Positions 1 to 8,900 of a stretch of 64,000 bases of DNA are shown piece by piece. Position 1 is the first letter of the stretch; every line of letters starts with the position of its first letter. Source of the DNA: Lichenostomus cassidix (taxonomy: Eukaryota; Chordata; Aves; Passeriformes; Meliphagidae). The translations under genes were made by a program, and so were the position numbers. Under the pieces are notes generated by a model. It searched no databases, was not told the origin of the DNA, and saw only the letters and a program-made list of their open reading frames with translations. The DNA is taken from the NCBI GenBank assembly GCA_008360975.2, contig CM039187.1, positions 13,471,094 to 13,535,093 of the forward strand. Reading direction: 5' to 3'.

Positions 1-1990
1 CCCCACTACCACTGAAAGCACTCCCAGTGCTGGGGAAAGCAGCTGCCAGGCCCTTTGAAGCAGAGCTGGAGCAGCTGACAAGCTCTGACAGGCCAGGAGA
101 GGTGTTCAGCAGGCAGTGGGTGCAGGATGGAGCCCCAGGAGTTGGTCCTGGGCTGGTTGCAGGGCTCCAGCTGTCCTGAATAGCTCTCAGCATCCTTCTT
201 GGACTGCAGGGACGGTTGAGGTGCTGGGATGGGGTGCAGCACTGTGGACCCAGAGACGCATTAGGGACACCCCCTGGTCCTGGTCCAGGAGCCAAGTGCA
301 GGGGCTGGAGATGGGGCACTGCTGGGGCATGGCTGCTGTGATGGGATGGGCAGAGGCACTCTGTTGAGGGCTGGCCACAGGGGTACCAAGTGTGCCTCAT
401 GTCTGTCCCATGGGGCCAGGGACAGGGCTTCTGGGAGGTTAGCCAGGGCTGGGGGCAAGGAGAGATCTGCGGGGTCTTGTCTACAAGACAGGTCAGAGCT
501 GCCTCACTCCAGGTGCAAGGGAAGAGCCAGGCAAGGGAGTAAAGGCAGCTCTGGCATCAACCATGCCTATCCCTGGTGATGCAGAGCCTAAAAAATAGCC
601 CCTTTGGGCTGAGCAGATGGAGCAGAAGGGCCAGAGCCTTGCCAGTCCGTCTCACAGTGCAGGGGTCTTGGAAGGGCAGCAGGGCCACACAGCACTTTGA
701 GGCTGCCCCGAGTCCCTGCTGTCCCTGCTCCTACTGCCTGGGATTCCACTGGCTAAGCCAGCCTCCCTCCACCTCTGGCCTGCCCTGCTGGAAGCCACAG
801 CACAGCATGGCATGGCATGATATAGCACCAGTCTGTTCCTTCTGCGTGGAAACCAGCAGGATCTGTCCTTGCTCTGGCTAAAACTAGAAAGTCCATGACA
901 TCACATCCTGCACGGGGGAGCTGGCAGACCCCAGTGGGCTCTGGAGATGCCAGGCTCTGCGGGCACGACAGGCAGGGCCAGGATCTGTGTGGTGATGGGG
1001 AGCGCTTTGGGACAGGTCTGTGTCCTGCCTACCCCTGGGCAAGGCTTGGTCCTGGGCAGGACCAAGCAGAGGTGGCTTCCTATGGTGGGGTGATGTTCCA
1101 CCAAAGGATACTCCTTGACATGTGCTGTGGTCCTGCAGACAGCAGGTCCATGGCCTGTGAGGAACATGGAGCCCAGAACTGAAAGTCCTGTGCTGGGCTG
1201 GGGTGGTGTAGCCAGAAGAGACAACCTGGGGCAACACTACAGGATGCAGGATGATGGGCAGAGCCTGGGGTGGCAGGGAGAACTGCTCCCCACGCCTGCT
1301 CTCGGCCCCTTGCTGCAGCACAGGAGAGCAAACTTCATCTCCTGGCAGGCACAGTATTGCCATGGCAACCGGCAGGACCTGCCAGGCGGGCAGGCGAGCA
1401 CTGACGTGGCAGTGGCATGCAGCACGGGGAGGAGATGGGATGTAGGGTCTGGGTTTGGGCACTCTGGGGACGGGCTTAGGTGTGTGAGCACATTGCGTGT
1501 TCACCTGGGTGCGTGCCTAGGGTGCCTGGGGTGTACAGGCAGATGTGGGCATCTGAGTGCATGCATGGGTGCCTGTGCCAGTGTGCATGCATGTGTTTGG
1601 CTGCATTGGAGACTTGACACACCACCCTTCAAGGGGGGTCCTTTGGTTTTGTGGCACCATCAGGGCAGGGTGTACCTCACTGCTGTGGGATGTGGGCTGG
1701 CAGGCTTGCTCTGAACTGTGGGAGCAGCAGGTTTCCCACAAAAGCTATGGGATCCATAGTTTTGTGTCTGGGGGAGATGAGCCCTCCAGCTGCGGTCCCT
1801 GATGGCTCGTGTCCTTAGATCCCTTGGTCACAAACCCTGCCATGCTCCAGAGAAGAGGGGCTGCCTACCAACCACCCCAAGGCCCTGCCTCTATTTGCTC
1901 TACCCTAGGCCTGGGCTGGTGCTCAGGGCAGGGAGCAGGAGTCAGAGAGAGCTAACCCTGTGCTGCAGACAGCTGGCCGTGCTGTGTTCG
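1..1990. other. Gene-free flank, no recognised feature
   Basis: I see no exon-like segment here on either strand: the open frames lack flanking splice sites and resemble no protein I know. In human the next gene beyond GOLGA7B on this side is SFRP5 (from memory), so this is probably the SFRP5-GOLGA7B intergenic interval. Confidence 0.5.
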
Positions 1991-1995
1991 CTGTG

Positions 1996-2872
1996 TTCAC
2001 TGTGCTAGTTATGTGTGTTAGCGACATGTATTAGCTGTGTGTTAGCCATGTTAGTTATGTTAGCCATGTGTTAGCCATGTTAGCTGTGTGTCAGCTGTGT
2101 TAGCCATGTTAGCTGTGTGTCAGCTGTTAGCTGTTAGCTGTGGGTTAACTGTGTCAGCTGTGTTAGTTGCGTGTGTTAGCTGTGTCAGCTGTGTGTTAGC
2201 TGTGAATTAACTATGTTCGCTCTGTGTTAGCTGTGTGTGTCAGCTGTGTTAGCTGTGTGTGTTAGCTGTGTGTTATCTGTGTTGGTTGTGTTAGCTGTGT
2301 GTGTTAGCTGTGTTAGCTGTGTGTTATCTGTGTTAGTTGTGTTAGCTGTGTGTGTTAGCTGTGTTAGCTGTGTGTTAGCTGTGTGTGTTAGCTGTGTTAG
2401 CTGTGTGTTATCTGTGTTAGTTGTGTTAGCTGTGTGTGTTAGCTGTGTGTGTTAGCTGTGTGTGTTAGCTGTGTTAGCTGTGTGTTAGCTGTGTGTGTTA
2501 GCTGTGTTAGCTGTGTGTTAGCTGTGTTAGCTGTGTGTTAGCTGTGTGTGTTAGCTGTGTTAGCTGTGTGTTAGCTGTGTGTGTTAGCTGTGTGTGTTAG
2601 CTGTGTTAGCTGTGTGTTAGCTGTGTGTGTTAGCTGTGTGTGTTAGCTGTGTTAGCTGTGTGATAGCTGTGTGTGTTAGCTGTGTGTGTTAGCTGTGTTA
2701 GCTGTGTGTTATCTGTGTTAGTTGTGTTAGCTGTGTGTGTTAGCTGTGTGTGTTATCTGTGTTGGCTGTGTGTGTTAGCTGTGTGTGTTATCTGTGTTAG
2801 CTGTGTGTTAGCTGTGTGTGTTAGCTGTGTGTGTTAGCTGTGTTAGCTGTTAGCTGTGTTAGCTGTGTTCGC
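1996..2872. repeat. TTAGCTGTG(TG)n tandem array, about 0.9 kb
   Basis: A long degenerate tandem array built from the core TTAGCTGTG with variable TG insertions, giving mixed spacings of about 9, 11 and 13 bases. The left end (to about 2230) is more diverged (TTAGCCATG, TCAGCTG, TTAACTG) and the centre and right (about 2340-2860) nearly homogeneous, a pattern expected from ongoing unequal exchange or slippage in the centre. It is not the telomeric TTAGGG repeat. It ends about 0.85 kb upstream of the GOLGA7B start codon. Open frames across it are repeat artefacts. Confidence 0.95.
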
Positions 2873-3199
2873 TGCCAGAGCAGACGTTCCAGCAGGGCCC
2901 CGCACTGCCTCCAGCATCGCCCAGGTGTTGAGGGAAGGGCTGGCTGCTCTCCTGCCTGCTGAGGGCCCTGTGCCCAGCGACTGCATCCCTGTTGCCCCAC
3001 CGCAGCCCCAGCTGGGAGCCCCCCTTCTTCGCCTCTCGGGAGAGCCTCTGTTCCCCTCGTTTGGCATTTCTCCGGCTCTAATTGAGCTGTCAATGGGCAG
3101 AGATAACAGGGAATTCGTTAGCTCCACTCTTTGATGTCTGCCCGCGCCGTGATCGCAGCACCAGCTGCAACTCCTTCGCACACAAACAGCTTCAGACGA

Positions 3200-4000
3200 G
3201 GGCCCTTGGCACGGCGGGCTGCCAGCCCTACGGTCGACTCCTCAAATCCCTGTCGGGCCAGCCTCACGGCCACCCAGACCTTCTGTTACCTCCAACACCA
3301 CCCTCTCGGCTGCCAAGTTTTCCCCAGGGACCTGCAGCCGCATCCCAAAGGCATCCGGGCTCCGGCACTCGCCGTGCCAAACCCCCGGGACGCACAGCAG
3401 CAGCCCTCCCTCGCAGCCCCTCTCCGGGACCAGCCCCGGGGCAGCCGGTATCGCCGCCCGCAGCAACGGGGCCACGTCCTCCAGGGGCTCCGCAGCAGTG
3501 GCGGCGGGTGCCCGTCTCCGGTGCCTCGGGGCGGGCCGCGGCGGACCGGGCGGCTGCGCACACGGGGCGGCCGGGCCCGCCTCCGCCGCTCGGCTCGGCA
3601 GCACCGCGGACAGCGCCCGGCCCCGCGCTGCTCCGCACGGCCCCGGAGACGGCGCCGGTCCGGTCCGGTCCCCCCGGCACGGCACGGCACAGCCCGGCCC
3701 GGCGCCAGCCGCGCCATGGCCACGGAGGTGAGTGCGCGGCGGCACGGCGGGGGCATCCCGGCGGCGGCACCCCCGGGCCGGGCTGCGGCGGAACTCCGCC
3801 GCCCTGCGCTGCTCGCCGCCAGCCGCTGCCGGGGCGCGGCGGGGACAGGGCTCCGCGTGGGGCGCGCTGGTGCGGGAGGACGGCGTGGGGCTGGGGTCCG
3901 TGGGGAGGGGAGTGTGGGGCTGGGGGCTGCCAGGGCTCCGTGTGCACAGAAAGGCCGGTGGGATGCCTGAAGGGGTGTGGGGCTGCAGCGTGGCTGCACG
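3200..4000 (+). promoter_or_regulatory. GOLGA7B: CpG-island promoter of GOLGA7B
   Basis: A very CpG-rich block surrounds the first coding exon and contains many GGCGGG/CCCGCC-type GC boxes. No clear TATA box is seen, consistent with a broad CpG-island promoter. The transcription start cannot be fixed by eye; it should lie upstream of 3716. The large open frames through this block, including one of about 600 codons, follow from the scarcity of stop codons in GC-rich DNA. Confidence 0.7.
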
Positions 4001-5936
4001 GTGCCCTTGGTGAAGGGAGCAGCGTGGGTCTGGGTGGTGCTGTGGGACTGAGGGTTCCTCTCCCAGGCACCATGGGTCGGACGCGGGACAGCGTCAGACG
4101 GTCTGTGGGGCACAGAGCAGGCAGTAGCCCCATGTCAACCAGGGCAAGCGCAGGGAGAGGCCTGATGGCCGCCCTTGGCACAACCTGGCCCCTCCGTTCC
4201 CGTCTTCAGCCACCAAAGCTGCCCCACAGCCCGGAGCTCGGGGGCTGGCACGGGCTTTCACACCCCGTGGGGATTCAGGGCTTAGCACCGGCTGCCAGGG
4301 CTGGCATCCTCTTCATGCAGATGCCCCACTGCAGCCTGCCCACCCGCTGTGCCACGGTTGTAGCCCTGCTGCCCAGTCCCTGCTCCTGCTCGGCTCGCTG
4401 CCAGCCTCCCGCCTGGGAGCTTTGGGGTTGGCTATGTGCTGGGACGCTGCTGGGGACAGGGAGCTGTCCCCTCCCCATGCCGTGGCCCACTGGCGATGCA
4501 TGCTCATGCATGCAGGAACCACTGGGGATGAGACCAGACACCAATCCGGGGTGGGGAGCACATGCACTCACCCTCACTACGAGCAGGATGCTGCCACAGC
4601 GTCCTCCCCTCGCCACCATCCTCCCCTCGCCCCTGGCCTCGTACCTCCAGCGCCGTGCTCATGGTGTGACAGAGCCTGTGCTAGGGGCTCACTGCCCCGG
4701 TGTGTGTGAGCCTGCAGCCTCTGACGCTGGGGGAACGGCGCTCCTCCCCAGGCCCTCAGCTCTCCAGCGGGGATGCCCAGCACCCCTGGCTGCAGCCCCT
4801 CTGTCTCACCCTCTGCCCCCAGGTGCACAGCCTGCAGGAACTGCGGCGCAGTGCATCCCTGGCCACCAAGGTCTTCGTGCAGCGGGATTACAGTGACGGG
4901 ACCACATGCCAGTTCCAGACAAAGTTTCCCCCTGAGCTGGAGAGCCGGGTAGGGAGCCTGACAGGTTGTCAGGGTGGGGGGTGCCTTATGGGGGCTCAAA
5001 GGGGAGGGGGGTCTGAAAGTGTGGGGATTCATGGGGTGTTGTATGGCCCTGGGCCAGCCAGTGCTGCTGGGTGCATGAAATCACAGCCTCCTTGGCTAGT
5101 GTGCAAGGACTTTGGTGCTCCTGGGGGTCGGGAGGCTTTAGTGAAGGCTGCAGGCTCAGCAGATCTTGGTGTGCGTGCGAGGTGGGCAGGGGCCAGCAAA
5201 CTGAGGCATCAGCTGGGCAGGGAGAAGAGGGTTAAGTGCTCCCTGAGGTCCCCAAGGAACGGTGACAAGGCAGTGTAGGGAGTCAGTCCCTGGCCAGACT
5301 CCTTTTCACCTTGGTTTCTGTCCTAGATTGAGCGGCAACTTTTTGAGGAAACCGTGAAAACCCTAAACGGCTTCTACGCTGAGGCAGAGAAGATTGGGGG
5401 CAGCTCATACCTCGAGGGGTGCCTGGCCTGTGCCACTGCCTATTTCATCTTTCTCTGCATGGAAACACATTATGAGAAGGTGCTGATGTGCAGGGGAGGG
5501 CTCAGGGATGGGCATAGCCGGCAGTGGGCACAGAGATGGCACAAGGAGCATGGGACTGGAGGCCAGAGCAGACGGCAATGCTGGCAGGCCCTGAGTGTGC
5601 CTCCCTGTGCTGACAGGTCCTGAAGAAGATCTCCAAGTACATCCAGGACCAGAACGAGAAGATCTATGCGCCACGGGGGCTGCTGCTCACTGACCCCCTG
5701 GAACGTGGCATGAGAGTGGTATCCTTTGGGCAGCGGGGTGCCTGGGAGATGGCAAAGGGTGCAGGGGCACTGGGCATGGGTGCTGCCAATTGGGCTGGCA
5801 CATCTCACCGATGATCCTTAGCAGGGCCCAGATCGAGATCTCCATCTACGAGGACCGGTGCAGCAGCGGCAGCTCCAGCAGCGGCAGCTCCAGCAGCAGC
5901 AGCGGTGGTGGTGGGGGCGGGGCAGGGGGCCGGTGA
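3716..5936 (+). CDS. GOLGA7B: Golgin A7 family member B (palmitoyltransferase accessory protein), five coding exons
   Basis: Exons: 3716-3727, 4823-4948, 5327-5479, 5617-5718, 5832-5936 (stop TGA 5934-5936); all junctions are GT-AG and phase 0. Product 165 aa; the human protein is about 167 aa (memory). The start MATE sits in a Kozak-like GCGCCATGG, and exon 1 encodes only those four residues. The body carries the family core ([20 protein letters not shown], about residues 73-92), whose cysteines are candidate palmitoylation sites. The C-terminal exon encodes ISIYEDRC followed by a Ser/Gly tail of AGC-GGC-AGC-TCC blocks and a Gly run. GOLGA7-family proteins are palmitoylated membrane-associated cofactors of DHHC acyltransferases; GOLGA7B is linked to ZDHHC5 (literature, from memory). 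The exon 3 donor (GTGCTG) is weak but frame and homology fix it. The last exon lies antisense to a CRTAC1 terminal exon. Confidence 0.95.
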
Positions 5937-5950
5937 CTGGCAGAGAGTCC
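5805..5950 (-). CDS. CRTAC1: CRTAC1 terminal exon A (low-complexity Ala/Thr/Pro tail), antisense to GOLGA7B exon 5
   Basis: Acceptor GTCCCTGCAG precedes 5950; the exon starts with two bases completing the phase-1 codon and stays open to TGA at 5807-5805. It encodes [13 protein letters not shown], a Thr/Ala/Gly run, then [18 protein letters not shown]. This matches, from memory, the human CRTAC1-A tail (GTLGQSP..., Ala/Thr run, [12 protein letters not shown]), a region reported to be O-glycosylated. Bases 5832-5936 are simultaneously the last coding exon of GOLGA7B on the plus strand. The final nine codons are antisense to a GOLGA7B intron end and differ from what I recall of human. I found no AATAAA downstream on the minus strand within GOLGA7B, so the 3' end of this isoform is unknown. 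Homology is strong; use in this species is inferred. Confidence 0.8.
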
Positions 5951-8900
5951 CTGCAGGGACTCGTTCTGCCGGGACAGTGGCCTGTCCGAGCTCCGCAGGC
6001 TGCACTACCAGAGCACCCGCTTCTGAGCCCAGGGAGAGCAGGAGGGGGAGGCCGGGGACTCCCCGTGGGGCTGCCCACCCCCATCTGCTCTGTATCCCCC
6101 GCAGTTGGTCTGCCCCTGCTCGGACCCACTGTGGGCAGGGACTGATGCTGGGGAATCCCAGGTGCTTCCCACTGAGCCAAACTGTTGCCAAGGGGCTCCT
6201 ACAGCCCTCCATGTGCTTGGTGCTGCTGCCCCTGCCCCAGGCGAAAGGAGCTGGCCCTGCTACGGGCAGTCCCAGCTGAGAGTGTCCCTGTTGCCGTGCA
6301 CTGGGGAGCAGTGGGACTGGCAAAGCCCCAGGCAGTGCTAAGCAGGGGATGCACACTTAGCCCCATGCCCACAGACACTGACAGCTCTTGCTGCATCCCC
6401 TCCTTGGGGCATTCTGCTCTTGGTGCTGTGGTGTGGGCTCAGCTGCTGCTTGTCCACTCTTCAGGGAGCCTGACAGAGCACTGGTGCCGCTTCTTCTGCA
6501 TGATGGGCCATGGATTCACCCTAGCTCTGTCCCACACTCTGCCCCATTGCTGCTCCCTCATCCCCCTCCCCCATCTGGCACTGCATCCTCGCCAGCAACA
6601 TCCTTCAGCTCTGCCATGACGCTGGGCACTTGCTTCTGCTCCCTGCATGACCTGCTGCCATCCCCTGCTGCACCCAGGAATCTCTTCAGCCCAGTGTCCA
6701 GGGAAGGGAGGTGGAGTGCTGGGCATGATGCTGCCCCTGTGCCCATGGGCTCATTCATGGCCCAGCACAGTTGAGGCTGAGCTGCAGCATGGGTGAGGCA
6801 GGTTCCCTGCACAGTCCTGGCTGAGCCTGCTTGTACCTGGCTGCCAGCAGCCATCTGCCTACCCTGCCCCATGACCTGCCCTAATGCAGGGAGGGTTCCC
6901 AGTGGAGCAGCTCCACAAGGACCCTTCCTCTCACACTGCTGAGCCCTCCCCTGCCCACGTGTCCTGCATGCATCTGCCACCAGCACCCCAATTCTCAGCC
7001 TGGCCTGTAAGAGGGGACCTCGAGGTGCACCTGGGCCTGGCTTCAAGGTGTGGAGGTTCACAGTCCAGGGTCAGATGGGGGAAATAGGAGGGTCCCTGTG
7101 ACATCCAGCACCCCGAGGAGAAGAATTTCTGTCTGGGTGCAAGGCTGAACTGAGCTGGCATTTCTCTCCTGGGGACCTGGAGGGAGGACTCTGCCCTGTG
7201 GGACTCCCTTTGGCTCGGTCATGACGTGTGTGGGGTGGCCCTGGCCTCAACATTCCTACTGGAGCCCCCCCTGCCTGGAGACCTTCCTCAATAAACCCCA
7301 CGCTTCTTCCTCCTTCCTGCCCTGCATCTTCTTGTGTTAGAGAGGTGAGTGAGATAGCACTAGGGGGGCACAGAGTCAGGCTAGGAATTCCTTTTCACAC
7401 TGGGTTGCACAGAGCCTGAGGAGCATGAGCATGGGGGAAGGGAGGGGAGGAGGTGGAAGAGGCAGTCTAGGGGGGTAGGGACAGACCTGTGTAGCAGTCA
7501 TGTGGCCCTGGGACAGGGACACACAAGGAATACAGTGCAGGAAAGGATTTATTCAGTTTGCACCAGGTGCAACTGGCACAGGGCTTGGGGGGGCAGAGGG
7601 AACACCTGGCTGTGCCAGAGCAGGCTAATTGCGCTGGCACCGTCCACCAGCACCCAGGGAGAAGCCATGGTGACAGTGGCAGTGGAAGGAACCAGGGCTG
7701 TTGTGGCAGATATGGTCGCAGGGGCCAGGCTGGGCCTGGCACTCATCTATGTCTGGGAAAGAAGAGGAAAAGGTCAGAGCTGTGCCAAGGGTACAGAGGT
7801 TGTCTGGCATGGGCAGGGCAAGGGATGGAGGGGGCATGATGGGGTGGTTCAGGGCTGGGTGAACCTGGGACGTGAAGGCAGGTGATGCTGCCACTGCTTG
7901 GTCCCAAGGCTGTTGGGTGACAGAGGTCTCCTTGTTCTACCAACTCCTGCACAGCCACAATCTGTCCCTCCTACCCCCCAGCACTACAGCTGTGAGCACA
8001 ACTGGGCACCGTTGACCATCCCTGCTGCCAGGGCAGCCTGGCAGCACCAGGTGGCTGGGCACTGCAGGTACTCACCCAGGCACCGGCTGGCAGCCAGATC
8101 AAGGGGATGGAAACCTGGGTGGCAGTGGCAGGTGTAGGCCCCAGGGGTGTTGATGCAGAGCTGGCTGCAGTTGTGCAAGCCCTGAGCACACTCGTTGATG
8201 TCTGGTGGTGGGGAAGAGAGCAGTGTGGGGTTATAGCATAGAGGGGGAAAAAGCAGCACAGCCCTGTTGGGGTGCAGGCAGGGCTGCTTGTGCACCCCAG
8301 CCCCTGCAGAGCTGCACATTTGCAGAGCTGTCTAGGGCCACCATCACCCTCCAGCCAGCTCCTGGCCCTGGGGTGGGAAGACCTGGGGCATGCAAGGGGT
8401 GCTCCCCATCCTGGGCTCCCTCCCCGTGCAGCCCCAGGGCGGGGTGGGTAGAAGCACAAGCACAGCCCTGCCCCGCAGAGCGCAGCAGACCAGGGTAATA
8501 GATGGGATATAGTTTATTGGGGGTTCTCTGGGAGAGGGGCTGGAAGACTCTTGGGACTAAGCAGGGTCTGACTCCAAACAGTAGGGTCAATACGTTAAAA
8601 AACAGACCAGGAGGCTCCTGCCCCTGCAGGGCTGGGAAGACCCTCCTCTGCCAGGGCTGGGGAGGTGGTCCCCATCACCGTGGAGGGGGCAGGCAAAGCA
8701 CACACGTCGCAGGCCAAACCAGCAGGCACATGGTACGGTATCGAGGCGACGGAGCAAGCGACCACCAGGGAGGTGCCAGCATGGCAGGAACAGCACTGGG
8801 GCAGTGGGGTGCTGGGGAAGGGGCACTGCCGGGCTGCCCCAGGGCTGCTTTCCCAGAGACAGTGCACAGGACAGCCAGGTCTGTGCCTGTCCCACTGCAG

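Noticed and set aside
884..1504. A 206-codon minus-strand open frame left of the tandem array
   Set aside because: No splice context, no recognisable motif, and comparable frames exist in the other frames of the same DNA.
2237..2455. Cys/Val-rich open frame in the TTAGCTGTG array
   Set aside because: Direct translation of a simple repeat.
1996..2872. Interstitial telomeric repeat
   Set aside because: The unit is TTAGCTGTG, without the TTAGGG of vertebrate telomeres.
3082..4896. A 604-codon open frame on the plus strand across the GOLGA7B promoter
   Set aside because: It runs through a CpG island, an exon and an intron in the wrong frame, shows no domain and is explained by few stop codons in GC-rich DNA.
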